Below are positions 28,698 through 38,221 of a DNA stretch of 64,000 nucleotides, in pieces. A program made the position numbers and the translations under genes. The first letter of the stretch is position 1. Each line of letters starts with the position of its first letter. Origin of the DNA: Paraglaciecola sp. MB-3u-78 (GTDB taxonomy: Bacteria; Pseudomonadota; Gammaproteobacteria; Enterobacterales; Alteromonadaceae); assembly GCF_002835935.1 (NCBI RefSeq), contig NZ_PJCF01000013.1, forward strand, positions 1 to 64,000, read 5' to 3'. The notes under the pieces are model-generated. The model was not told the DNA's origin. It searched no databases and saw only the letters and a list, made by a program, of their open reading frames with translations.

Positions 28698-29204
28698 ACG
28701 CACCGTTTTTGTGGCTTGGCCGGACATTTGTATTAAGCTTTGTTGGGTATGATTGTGACACAGAGCAACAGCGAGAGCATCAGCGGCATCGGCTTGGGGT
28801 TTTGAGGCCAGCCCTAATAAGTACGTCACCATGTGCTGAACTTGAGATTTGTCCGCATTACCGTTACCCACAACTGATTGTTTGATTTGCCGCGCTGAAT
28901 ATTCAGCAACGGGTAAATCAAAAGTCGTTGCAGCCACTATCGCGGCGCCTCTGGCTTGACCAAGCTTTAGTGCTGAATCAGGGTTTTTCGCCATAAAGAC
29001 TTGTTCAATCGCAAACTGGGTAGGTTGGAATTGGTGAATAATTTCTCTCACACCATCGAAGATTTGTTTTAACCTTGGAGCAAGCTCATCGCCTTGCAAG
29101 CGAATACAGCCACTTCCGATATATTCGGATTTCTGACCGACTTTTTTAATGACACCATAACCTGTAATACGAGAGCCGGGATCAATACCCAAAATAATCG
29201 CCAT
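28683..29204 (-). CDS. ruvC: Crossover junction endodeoxyribonuclease RuvC
   Basis: A Holliday junction resolvase of 173 aa, exactly the E. coli length. Acidic catalytic residues are visible in [16 protein letters not shown] (first Asp), [11 protein letters not shown] (Glu) and [11 protein letters not shown] (Asp pair). I place the start at ATG 29204 ([10 protein letters not shown]). An upstream in-frame ATG at 29237 would add 11 residues not found in the family. yebC, usually between nudB and ruvC in enterobacteria, is absent here. Confidence 0.96.
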   Translation of the reverse strand: MAIILGIDPGSRITGYGVIKKVGQKSEYIGSGCIRLQGDELAPRLKQIFDGVREIIHQFQPTQFAIEQVFMAKNPDSALKLGQARGAAIVAATTFDLPVAEYSARQIKQSVVGNGNADKSQVQHMVTYLLGLASKPQADAADALAVALCHNHTQQSLIQMSGQATKTVRGRLR

Positions 29205-29255
29205 TAGTCCATGACTCGAACTGTCGCAGTTAACCAATTAAGGTAACGATTGAGT

Positions 29256-29705
29256 TTATATATTGGCATCTGGCACATATAAAGAGATTGCCTCACGATT
29301 AGTGTCTGACCACACTTTTTGCATAGCGGTTGGTTTGTCTAACCATAAATAGGCAGAGTGTTCTGTTAACACTATGCCCTGATCATTGGCGACTTCAACC
29401 GCAAATACATGTTCGGTGTTGTAGGCTGTACCCGGTGGATAGCGGTGTTTCCACCTATCACGGATTTCATAGGTATTGATTTTATGGCAATCCATTAGCT
29501 GGTAAGCAGATTGTGTGATATCAATGCTGGTTTCTTCCAACACCTCACGCCGAGCCGTGTCGATTGGCTTTTCACCTTGCTCTAAGGTGCCTGTCACTGA
29601 TTGCCAAAATTCGGGATCGTCATTGCGCTGCATCACCAACACCTGCCCAGCACGGTTATATACAACCGTGAGGGCAGATTGAGGAATACGATATACTGGT
29701 TCCAC
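29256..29705 (-). CDS. nudB: Dihydroneopterin triphosphate diphosphatase
   Basis: A Nudix hydrolase of 149 aa, removing pyrophosphate from dihydroneopterin triphosphate in folate synthesis. The Nudix box lies at GTLEQGEKPIDTARREVLEET. The neighbourhood aspS-nudB-ruvC matches the E. coli arrangement, which supports nudB over a generic Nudix call. The start lies 12 nt after the aspS stop. Confidence 0.88.
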   Translation of the reverse strand: MEPVYRIPQSALTVVYNRAGQVLVMQRNDDPEFWQSVTGTLEQGEKPIDTARREVLEETSIDITQSAYQLMDCHKINTYEIRDRWKHRYPPGTAYNTEHVFAVEVANDQGIVLTEHSAYLWLDKPTAMQKVWSDTNREAISLYVPDANI

Positions 29706-29717
29706 TGTATTAATCGA

Positions 29718-31484
29718 TTAATCAGCTTTCTTTTCTACCACAGTTTGAATCGACAGCTCTTTGAGTTGCTCTGGGTTGGCTGCACCAGGTGCATTTGTCA
29801 AAGGACAAGCCGCGGTGTTGGTTTTAGGAAAGGCCATCACATCACGAATAGAAGTAGCCCCCGTCATTAACATCACCAAGCGGTCTAAACCAAAAGCTAA
29901 ACCAGCATGGGGCGGCGCACCAAACTTAAGGGCTTCAAGCAAGAAACCAAACTTCATTTCGGCTTCTTCATCACTAATTCCTAACAATGAAAACACTTTG
30001 GCTTGCATATCTTGTTGGTGAATACGTACCGAACCGCCCCCTAACTCACAACCATTTAAGACCATATCGTAAGCATTTGACAAGGCACCTGCAGGGTTAG
30101 CCGCTAGCTCATCGGGGGTCATATCTCTGGGTGCTGTAAACGGATGATGCAATGCATGGAACTGGCCATCAAATTCTTCAAACATAGGAAAGTCGACTAC
30201 CCAAAGCGGTTTCCACTTGCCTTCTAATAAATCTAAATCTTCGCCTAATTTTAGTCTGAGGGCTCCTAATGCTTCGGTCACCACTGTGTTGCTGTCAGCA
30301 CCGAACAACAGAATGTCGCCATTTTGCGCGCCACTGCGTTCTAAAATACCTTTGGCCACGTCTTCAGTTAAAAACTTAAGGATAGGTGATTGCAATCCTT
30401 CCATTCCAGCATCAATGTCGTTGACTTTCATCCATGCCAAACCTTTAGCACCGTATATGCCGACAAATTTACCGTAGTCGTCAATCTGCTTGCGAGATAA
30501 CTTAGCACCGCCCGGCACTCGGATAACGGCAACACGTCCTTTAGCGTCGTTGGCGGGGCCAGAGAACACTTTAAATTCAACGTCTTTCAGTAAATCAGCT
30601 ATATCAGTCAATTCTAATGGGTTACGTAAATCAGGTTTGTCGCTACCAAAACGGCGCATGGCATCGGCGTAGGTCATGCTTGGGAACTCGCCCAAATCCA
30701 CCGATAACATTTTTTGGAATAAATTACGTATTAAACCTTCCGTAATCGCCATCACACCACCAGCATCTAAGAAGGTAGTTTCAATATCAATCTGAGTGAA
30801 TTCAGGTTGGCGATCTGCTCGTAAATCTTCGTCACGGAAACATTTTACGATTTGATAATATTTGTCCATACCCGACATCATCAATAATTGTTTAAACAAT
30901 TGTGGTGATTGTGGCAAAGCAAAAAACTGGCCTTTATGGGTGCGGCTTGGCACCAAATAATCACGGGCACCTTCTGGTGTCGCTTTGGTCAGAATAGGTG
31001 TTTCGATATCCAAAAAACCATCGTTTTCAAGATAATTGCGCACAGTGCTGGTCACTTTGGCCCGGAATTTTAAACGATCGCTCATCAATGGACGACGTAG
31101 GTCTAAATAACGATATTTAAGTCGCTGTTCTTCGGAATTCTCTTGATTCCAATCTAGGGGTAGTGGCGCAGCTTTGTTTAGAATAGTCAAAGATGTACCG
31201 AGCATTTCGATTTCGCCAGTAGACATATCTTTATTGACTTGGCCTGGTGGTCTGGCGCGCACCTCACCACTTAACTGCACACAAAATTCGTTACGTAGGC
31301 TATTTGCAGTATCAAAGGTTTCGACTAAATCAGGGTCAAACACCACCTGCACCACACCTTCTCGATCCCGTAGGTCGAGAAAAATAACCCCACCTAAATC
31401 GCGACTACGATTAACCCAGCCACACAAAGTGACGGTTTGTCCGATATAAGATGAATTGATGTTGCCACAATAGTCCGTGCGCAT
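29718..31484 (-). CDS. aspS: Aspartyl-tRNA synthetase
   Basis: A class II synthetase of 588 aa, charging tRNA-Asp. The N-terminal OB anticodon-binding domain ([15 protein letters not shown]), motif 2 ([18 protein letters not shown]), the bacterial-type GAD insertion and motif 3 ([15 protein letters not shown]) are all present. The N-terminal MRTDYCGNI is typical. It is the first gene of the minus-strand nudB/ruv cluster. Confidence 0.97.
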   Translation of the reverse strand: MRTDYCGNINSSYIGQTVTLCGWVNRSRDLGGVIFLDLRDREGVVQVVFDPDLVETFDTANSLRNEFCVQLSGEVRARPPGQVNKDMSTGEIEMLGTSLTILNKAAPLPLDWNQENSEEQRLKYRYLDLRRPLMSDRLKFRAKVTSTVRNYLENDGFLDIETPILTKATPEGARDYLVPSRTHKGQFFALPQSPQLFKQLLMMSGMDKYYQIVKCFRDEDLRADRQPEFTQIDIETTFLDAGGVMAITEGLIRNLFQKMLSVDLGEFPSMTYADAMRRFGSDKPDLRNPLELTDIADLLKDVEFKVFSGPANDAKGRVAVIRVPGGAKLSRKQIDDYGKFVGIYGAKGLAWMKVNDIDAGMEGLQSPILKFLTEDVAKGILERSGAQNGDILLFGADSNTVVTEALGALRLKLGEDLDLLEGKWKPLWVVDFPMFEEFDGQFHALHHPFTAPRDMTPDELAANPAGALSNAYDMVLNGCELGGGSVRIHQQDMQAKVFSLLGISDEEAEMKFGFLLEALKFGAPPHAGLAFGLDRLVMLMTGATSIRDVMAFPKTNTAACPLTNAPGAANPEQLKELSIQTVVEKKAD

Positions 31485-31661
31485 GAAAACCGCCTTTAAA
31501 ACGTAAACTTTGATGAAAAATTAAGGCCGCAGAGTATATACCGGATCAGCAGTCTCCTAAATTAAATTCTCGGTTTTCGTAAGAAAATGTTGCTTCTATA
31601 GACTAATGAAAATGAATTCTGCATATTTACAACAATAAAAACTAAAAACAGGGATCGAACA

Positions 31662-32567
31662 ATGCTAAAAATTAAAAATATAACAAAAACTTACGACAAC
31701 GGCGTAAAAGCTCTTAACAGCGTCAACTTAGATATCCCAAAAGGCTTATTTGGTTTACTTGGCCCCAACGGTGCAGGTAAATCCAGTTTGATGCGTACCA
31801 TTGCAACGCTGCAACAACCCGATACCGGCAGTATTTACTTTGACCAAATCAATGTGCTCACACAGCCCAATGAATTACGTCAACGTTTAGGTTATTTGCC
31901 GCAAGATTTTGGTGTGTATCCCCGTGTTAGTGCTTACGATTTATTAGATCATTTAGCTATTCTAAAAGGCATTGCTAACAAAGGTGAACGTAAAGAAGCC
32001 GTTGACGGCTTATTGGCTCACACTAATTTGTTTCAACACCGTAAAAAAGCAGTCAGTGGTTTTTCTGGTGGCATGCGTCAACGTTTTGGTATTGCACAAG
32101 CCTTGTTAGGCGACCCTGACTTATTAATTGTAGACGAACCCACAGCCGGCCTTGATCCAGAAGAACGTAATCGTTTCCATAACCTTCTTGTAACGTTAGG
32201 CGAAGAAAAAGTCATTATTTTATCGACACATATAGTCGATGACGTATCTGAGCTTTGCCCGAATATGGCGGTATTAGGTAACGGCCAAATATTGTTACAA
32301 GGTAATCCATTAGACATCACCGCCGACTTAAACGGACAAATTTGGCGTAAAACGGTATCTATCGATGAAGCCGCCGTATTGGAAAATACTCTGCCTGTTA
32401 TTTCAAAACGCCTGTTCGCGGGTCGCACGGTTTTACATGTACTGGCTCCCGACGCGCCTGAAGGTTTTGAAAGCACCCCTGCGACATTAGAAGATGTGTA
32501 TTTCTCTACCTTGCATAATTCTCGACAGAGCTCTCAACAAAACTCTCATTCAACCCAAGTAGCATAA
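31662..32567 (+). CDS. ABC transporter ATP-binding protein
   Basis: A 301-aa ATPase. Walker A is LLGPNGAGKSS (ending S41), signature SGGMRQRFG (from S135), Walker B LLIVDEPTAGLD (D158-E159), and an H-loop follows in LSTHIVDDV. It belongs to the branch whose genes pair with large permease/peptidase fusions, as here: the partner starts 12 nt downstream. Substrate unknown. Confidence 0.9.
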   Translation: MLKIKNITKTYDNGVKALNSVNLDIPKGLFGLLGPNGAGKSSLMRTIATLQQPDTGSIYFDQINVLTQPNELRQRLGYLPQDFGVYPRVSAYDLLDHLAILKGIANKGERKEAVDGLLAHTNLFQHRKKAVSGFSGGMRQRFGIAQALLGDPDLLIVDEPTAGLDPEERNRFHNLLVTLGEEKVIILSTHIVDDVSELCPNMAVLGNGQILLQGNPLDITADLNGQIWRKTVSIDEAAVLENTLPVISKRLFAGRTVLHVLAPDAPEGFESTPATLEDVYFSTLHNSRQSSQQNSHSTQVA

Positions 32568-32579
32568 GGAAGCTCTATA

Positions 32580-35500
32580 ATGTTTACTCAAATGTTAGGG
32601 TTTGAATGGCGCTATTTTACTCGCCAACCCTCTTTTATTGTGACCTGTTTGGTCTTCTTCTTATTACCATTTTTGGCCATCACCATTGATCAGGTGCAAA
32701 TTGGCTCAGGTGGTAATGTGCTGTTTAATAGCCCCTTTGCTGTGGCCCAAATTATGCTAATTTTAAGCATATTTGCCATGTTTATGGTGGTCAACTTTGT
32801 TGCAGGTACCGCAACACGCAACCATACATCTTTGATGTCAGAGATTATTTATACCAAACCAATTAAACCCTTTAGTTATAATCTTGGAAGGTTTTTGGGC
32901 GCATATTTGATATGTCTAAGCGTATTTTTCATGGTGCCACTGGGTATATTGATAGGAAGCTTAATGCCTTGGGTCGATGGCGAAAGAATTGGCCCCAACA
33001 GCTTGATGATGTACCTGCAACCCTTCTTGATTTTTTCCACCACGACCATTTTTGTATTTTCAGCCTTATTTTACGGAGCAACGAATCTTTTCAAAAGTGT
33101 GATGGCAGGCTACATCTGTGCGCTAGGTCTATTTATTTTATATGTTGTCGCAGGACAAGTGTTTAATGAACCCGAGCAACGAACTATTAGAGCACTGCTA
33201 GACCCTTTTGGACTCAATTCATTTCGTGAATATACCCGTTACTGGACATCCTTTGAAAAGAATTCATTATTACCGGTTTTTGAGGGGGCAATATTACAAA
33301 ACCGCTTATTGTGGCTAACGTTGGGAGGCTTTATTTTGCTGACCACAGGCGGACTGTTTAAACCATTAAATTTAACCGCAATCAAAGCCAATAAAAAATC
33401 CAAGAAAGAAAAAATCGACGTGATACCCGCTAATAGCAATATTGCGATTAAGGCCTCAGCTAATAACGGTTTTGCGCAATTGATTCTTCGCACCAAATTT
33501 GAAATAAAGCAGGTCGTGCTCAGCCCAGCATTTCCTGTTTTATTGCTGTTCTCGGCCTTTCAACTTATTGCCAGTTTTTTCGACATAAACGGTATATATG
33601 GCGCCCCAAACTGGCCGCTCACTCAAACCTTAGTACAAATTATTGTGGGTGCTTTTGGCTTAATGACCATTATTGTCATCACTTATTACACTGCAGAAGT
33701 AGTGTGGCGTGAACGGACTGTGGGAATGGGCGATATTGTAGACAGTATGCCTGTGCCCAACGTCACTTTTTGGTTATCAAAATTACTTGCCGTTATGTTA
33801 GTGATCGTATCGCTGCATTTTTTGGGCTTGGGAGTCGCGATTATTAAACAATTGCTCTCGGGTTATGAAAATATCGAATTCGGACAATATTTAATAAGCT
33901 TAGTGTATTTCGCCGTATTGCCATTTTGTTTAACCGTAGTGCTCGCTTTTTTAATTCAAGTACTCAGCCCTAATAAATATGTGGGCATGTTGATTTTTGT
34001 TGGCTACATCTTTGTATCCATTGCCTTCCCTCAAATAGGCATTGAACACAACATGTTTAATTTTGGTGCCGCGCCTGTTTTGCAATACTCAGATTTGAAT
34101 GGCTACGGCTGGTTTATGCAGACTCAGAACTGGTACATGCTTTATTGGACTGCTCTGTCAGTGGTGCTGGGTGTGATGAGTTATGGCATGTGGCAAAGGG
34201 GTCCTCATGCATCCCTTAAACAACGTTTTAGTTTGTTAAGTTATCAGCTAGGTAAGCAAGGTAAAAGTATTGCAGTGGCGGCAATGCTGATATTTCTGGC
34301 GACAGGTGGCTATATTCATTACAACACCAAAGTTTTGAATGACTTTACTGGCCAAGAAGAGAGTTTGAACACACAAGCCGCTTACGAAAAAGATTATGTG
34401 GAATTTCGTGACGCGCCTATGCCAAGCGTAGTTGCCGTCGATGCGGCAATCGATATCTTCCCAGAAGAACGACGTATCGAAGCTAGCGCGGCCATCACGC
34501 TTATTAACCGCACAGATCAATCCATCAAGCGTTTTCTGGTCAATATTCCACGATTCACCAAAGACTATGATGTGGTCATCTCTGGAGGGAAATTAGGTGA
34601 AACTAATACCAAATACAACATTGCATGGTTTGAATTTACTCAACCTATGGCTCCTGGTGAAGAACGCGCGGGTCAATTCAAAGTGACCCGCTCTCATCAA
34701 GGGTTTAAAGACAGAGGTGAAGACAATACCTTAGTGAAAAACGGTACTTTTATTAACAACTTCGAATTGTTTCCCTCTTTTGGTTTCAACGAAAGTTACC
34801 AAATAAGCGATCAACATGAACGCCGTAAACGAGACTTAGAGCCATTACAGCGGGCATATAAACTTGAAGATACTAGCCGCTATACGGAAAGCTTTTTTGG
34901 CAGAGGTGTCGAGTTTATTGATTTTAGTGCCACAGTCTCTACAAGCGACGATCAATTTGCAATTGTGCCTGGATATTTGCAAAAAGAGTGGCAACAGGAT
35001 GGCCGCAATTATTATCGGTACGAAATGGATGCACCTATGGTCAACTTTTTTAGCATAATGTCGGCTAACCTCGAAAAGAAACAAGTTGAACATAATGGAA
35101 TTAATATTGAGGTTTACTACCATAAAAATCATCATTGGAATGTGGACAGAATGATTGAGTCGAGCCAAGACTCACTCGACTACTTCCAACAGGAGTTTGG
35201 CCCCTATCAACACCAACAATTACGGATTATTGAGTTTCCAGGTTACCGCAGTTTTGCGCAAAGTTTTGCCAATACCGTGCCTTACTCTGAAAACATTGGC
35301 TTTATTTCAGACTTACGCAACCCAGACGATATTGACCCTGTGTATTATGTTACTGCTCACGAAGTGGCCCACCAATGGTGGGGCCATCAACTGAACGCGG
35401 CCAATGTGCAAGGTAGTGCGATATTATCGGAAACGTTGTCGCAATACAGTGCATTAATGGTCATGAAGAAAAAGTACGGCGAAACCCGGCTGCGTAAGTT

Positions 35501-36137
35501 CCTGACTTATGAGTTAGATAGCTACCTAAGAGGTCGAAGCGCAGAACGGATTGAAGAAATGCCACTGTTACGCTCGGAAAACCAACAATATATTCATTAC
35601 CGCAAAGGCTCAGTAGTGATGATGGCGTTAGTTAATAAGCTAGGTGAAGAGCGTCTTAATCAAGCCCTACAAGCATTGTTAAACGAATATAAGTTTAGAG
35701 AAGACTTGTACCCTACTACTTTAGACTTAGTCAGACATTTAGATAATGTATCTAATACAGCAGAACAGGCTTATATTAAAGACTTGTTTGAGCAAATTAC
35801 TATTTACGATTTGCGCGCCAAAGAGGTGGTAAAGGAAGCGCTTGAAGAGGGTAAAACCAAAGTTACCTTAACCGTATCAGCACAAAAGTTTAGCGCTGAT
35901 GGTAAGGGTAAAGAAACAGAGCAGCCTTTTGCAAAAGAAGTTGAGATTGTTTTATTCAGTGAAGATCCCAATGATTTTGCCGTTGAAAACAAAATTATTT
36001 ATCAAGGCCTACACGCCATTGAAAGTGGCGATACCGTCATCGAATTAATCGTTGACGGAATGCCTAACTATGCAGGTATCGACCCCTTTGTACGTTTTAT
36101 TGACCGAGACACAGGTAATAATATCATTAAGTTGTAA
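32580..36137 (+). CDS. ABC permease fused to an M1-family aminopeptidase domain
   Basis: An 1185-aa membrane protein. The N-terminal ~570 residues contain two sets of ABC-2-type membrane segments (about 15-270 and 320-545), then a further helix near 570. The C-terminal ~560 residues form an extracytoplasmic M1-like domain with the zinc motif HEVAH (H927, H931) and a likely third ligand in ILSETLSQYSALM (E951), plus YRKGSVVMM as candidate tyrosine/helix region. The H-to-Glu gap is 19 residues instead of the classic 18. Such fusions occur in Bacteroidetes and marine gammaproteobacteria. A role in peptide processing coupled to export or envelope remodelling is inference. Confidence 0.88.
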   Translation: MFTQMLGFEWRYFTRQPSFIVTCLVFFLLPFLAITIDQVQIGSGGNVLFNSPFAVAQIMLILSIFAMFMVVNFVAGTATRNHTSLMSEIIYTKPIKPFSYNLGRFLGAYLICLSVFFMVPLGILIGSLMPWVDGERIGPNSLMMYLQPFLIFSTTTIFVFSALFYGATNLFKSVMAGYICALGLFILYVVAGQVFNEPEQRTIRALLDPFGLNSFREYTRYWTSFEKNSLLPVFEGAILQNRLLWLTLGGFILLTTGGLFKPLNLTAIKANKKSKKEKIDVIPANSNIAIKASANNGFAQLILRTKFEIKQVVLSPAFPVLLLFSAFQLIASFFDINGIYGAPNWPLTQTLVQIIVGAFGLMTIIVITYYTAEVVWRERTVGMGDIVDSMPVPNVTFWLSKLLAVMLVIVSLHFLGLGVAIIKQLLSGYENIEFGQYLISLVYFAVLPFCLTVVLAFLIQVLSPNKYVGMLIFVGYIFVSIAFPQIGIEHNMFNFGAAPVLQYSDLNGYGWFMQTQNWYMLYWTALSVVLGVMSYGMWQRGPHASLKQRFSLLSYQLGKQGKSIAVAAMLIFLATGGYIHYNTKVLNDFTGQEESLNTQAAYEKDYVEFRDAPMPSVVAVDAAIDIFPEERRIEASAAITLINRTDQSIKRFLVNIPRFTKDYDVVISGGKLGETNTKYNIAWFEFTQPMAPGEERAGQFKVTRSHQGFKDRGEDNTLVKNGTFINNFELFPSFGFNESYQISDQHERRKRDLEPLQRAYKLEDTSRYTESFFGRGVEFIDFSATVSTSDDQFAIVPGYLQKEWQQDGRNYYRYEMDAPMVNFFSIMSANLEKKQVEHNGINIEVYYHKNHHWNVDRMIESSQDSLDYFQQEFGPYQHQQLRIIEFPGYRSFAQSFANTVPYSENIGFISDLRNPDDIDPVYYVTAHEVAHQWWGHQLNAANVQGSAILSETLSQYSALMVMKKKYGETRLRKFLTYELDSYLRGRSAERIEEMPLLRSENQQYIHYRKGSVVMMALVNKLGEERLNQALQALLNEYKFREDLYPTTLDLVRHLDNVSNTAEQAYIKDLFEQITIYDLRAKEVVKEALEEGKTKVTLTVSAQKFSADGKGKETEQPFAKEVEIVLFSEDPNDFAVENKIIYQGLHAIESGDTVIELIVDGMPNYAGIDPFVRFIDRDTGNNIIKL

Positions 36138-36157
36138 TGGTTAATTTATAAAGATAA

Positions 36158-36179
36158 GCCCTCATTTGAGGGCTTTTTT
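36158..36179 (+). terminator. Terminator of the ABC/M1 operon
   Basis: Stem GCCCTCA (36158-36164) with TGAGGGC (36167-36173), a 2-nt centre and six T residues, 20 nt after the stop codon. Confidence 0.9.
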
Positions 36180-36292
36180 ATTGGCAACAATATGACGATT
36201 ATCCAGCAGAACCAGCCCATCTCAAATTTGTTGCTGATGCAGCACACCTCAGGGGGAAAGTGATAGTTTATGATTCAAGCAGTGTTTTTTAA
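36180..36292 (+). other. Possible coding remnant in the gap before the CoA-transferase
   Basis: A plus-strand frame ending at TAA 36290-36292 reads YDDYPAEPAHLKFVADAAHL and then RGKVIVYDSSSVF. It has protein-like composition but no start codon, because a terminator precedes it. It may be the tail of a lost gene, or chance. The rest of the gap to 36435 shows nothing clear. Confidence 0.2.
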
Positions 36293-36435
36293 TAACGATT
36301 GGATCCAACGGCAACCCCCTCGAACTGTTTGCCCTTATAATTAGGCCAATTTTCATAAATAAGTGATCACTCAGAATGCAGATGGGTATTGCAGTCTGTA
36401 TGATGTCACCGATATACAGCAATTTCGAGCAACGA

Positions 36436-37659
36436 ATGTCATCACCTCTTTCACATATCCGCGTACTTGAACTTAGCCGCATACTGGCCGGACCTTGGGC
36501 CGGACAAATGTTGGCAGACCTAGGTGCAGAAATAATCAAAGTAGAAAAACCGCTTCAAGGTGATGATACGCGGCATTGGGGTCCCCCTTATCTCAATAAC
36601 CAACAAGACAAAACCCCAACAGAATCGGCATATTTTTTATCTGCTAATCGCGGCAAACGGTCGATTACCATAGATATTCGACAGCCAGAAGGACAAGCTA
36701 TTATTCATCAACTGGTAGCAAGTTGTGATGTACTGATAGAAAACTTCAAAGTCGGTAATTTGCAAAAATACCATCTTGATTATGCTAGCTTATCAGCCAT
36801 AAATCCTCAGTTGATTTACTGCTCGATAACAGGCTTTGGTCAAGACGGTCCTTATGCCCAAAGAGCCGGATACGACTTTTTATTACAAGGTATGGGTGGA
36901 CTCATGAGTGTAACCGGCGAGCCTGACCACTTACCTGGCGGTGGCCCCCAAAAAGTCGGCGTAGCACTCACTGACATACTCACTGGCATGTATGCCACCA
37001 CAGCGATACAAGCGGCGATTATAGAGCGTGAAAAATCTGGGTTAGGCCAACATATCGACCTTGCCTTACTCGATGTACAAGTGGCCTGCTTAGCCAATCA
37101 AGCGATGAACTATTTAGTGAGCGACGAGACACCCAAACTTATGGGCAATGCCCACCCCAATATTGTGCCTTATCAAACCTTTCAGACCGCAGATGGCTTT
37201 ATCATTTTAACCATAGGTAACGACTCACAATTTGCAGACTTTTGTGAAGTGGCACAGTGCCAAGCGTTAATCCAAGACCCTCGATTTACTACTAATCAAG
37301 CACGGGTGCGCAACAGAGAGATAGTGATTGAACAATTGGCAAACATCATTCAAGCAAAAAACAGTGAATTTTGGTTACAACAGTTAGAAACAAAAGGTGT
37401 GCCATGTGGCCCAATCAACGACATTGCCCAAGTCTTTGAAAACCCACAAATAAAACATCGCAAAATGTTAGGTGAACTCACCCATCCCGTAAATGGTAAA
37501 GTGCCAACGGTGGCCAACCCTATCAACTTTTCTCGTACACCTATCGTTTACCATCAGGCACCACCTAATCTTGGTGAGCATACTGAAAAAGTGTTAACTG
37601 AGCTATTAGGTTATGACGGCAGCGCCATTAGTCAGTTACGACACACAAAGATTATTTAA
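36436..37659 (+). CDS. Class III CoA-transferase (CaiB/BaiF family)
   Basis: A 407-aa enzyme moving CoA between carboxylic acids. It opens with the family hallmark RVLELSRILAGPWAGQMLADLGAEIIKVE, followed by LSANRGKRSITIDI, SITGFGQDGPYAQRAGYDF and the likely nucleophilic Asp in VALTDILTG. The C-terminal GPINDIAQVFENPQIKHR is typical. I start at ATG 36436; an upstream in-frame ATG (36376) would add 20 atypical residues. Substrate unknown; candidates include succinyl-CoA-dependent transferases. Confidence 0.88.
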   Translation: MSSPLSHIRVLELSRILAGPWAGQMLADLGAEIIKVEKPLQGDDTRHWGPPYLNNQQDKTPTESAYFLSANRGKRSITIDIRQPEGQAIIHQLVASCDVLIENFKVGNLQKYHLDYASLSAINPQLIYCSITGFGQDGPYAQRAGYDFLLQGMGGLMSVTGEPDHLPGGGPQKVGVALTDILTGMYATTAIQAAIIEREKSGLGQHIDLALLDVQVACLANQAMNYLVSDETPKLMGNAHPNIVPYQTFQTADGFIILTIGNDSQFADFCEVAQCQALIQDPRFTTNQARVRNREIVIEQLANIIQAKNSEFWLQQLETKGVPCGPINDIAQVFENPQIKHRKMLGELTHPVNGKVPTVANPINFSRTPIVYHQAPPNLGEHTEKVLTELLGYDGSAISQLRHTKII

Positions 37660-37773
37660 ATGTAACTGATGTTGGCAAGGCTTCGCCCTCTAATCTGACC
37701 AATGATTTATCTAAGATTGAAGCAAAAATTTTCAGTCAATTGATTTACTTAATAAACTTACTAAGGAATACCC

Positions 37774-38190
37774 ATGCGCTTTTTATCCAGACGACTTGTT
37801 ATGCCCAATGATTTAAATTATGCCAATGCCTTATTTGGTGGCCGCGCTTTGGAATGGATTGATGAAGAAGCCGCGATTTATGCGATATGTCAGTTAGAAA
37901 CCAATTATCTGGTAACCAAACATATTGGTGAAATTAGTTTTGAATCTCCTGCTCTTCAAGGCGACGTAGTGGAGTTTGGAGTGGAAACCAAAAAAGTCGG
38001 CCGTACTTCTATTACGGTATCGTGCTTGGTGCGTAATAAAGCCACTAAAAAAACCATCTGCTTCGCTGATGACATTGTGTTTGTTCGAGTGGATCCTGAA
38101 AGCAAAAGACCCGTAGCCCATGGTAAATCAATGGAGCAGCTTGCAACACAAACGGAACAAGAAATCCGTAGTTTGAATATAGATCGATGA
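37774..38190 (+). CDS. Acyl-CoA thioesterase (YciA/hotdog type)
   Basis: A 138-aa single hotdog protein with MPNDLNYANALFGGRALEWIDEEAA near the N terminus (Asn/Asp and Gly positions of the acyl-CoA hydrolase family) and the strand VEFGVETKKVGRTSITVSC. It probably hydrolyses short- to medium-chain acyl-CoA. It lies between the CoA-transferase and the TPR pseudogene, all on the plus strand. Confidence 0.85.
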   Translation: MRFLSRRLVMPNDLNYANALFGGRALEWIDEEAAIYAICQLETNYLVTKHIGEISFESPALQGDVVEFGVETKKVGRTSITVSCLVRNKATKKTICFADDIVFVRVDPESKRPVAHGKSMEQLATQTEQEIRSLNIDR

Positions 38191-38221
38191 TTTATATAAC
38201 CAAGAACAAAGGAATGAGTAG

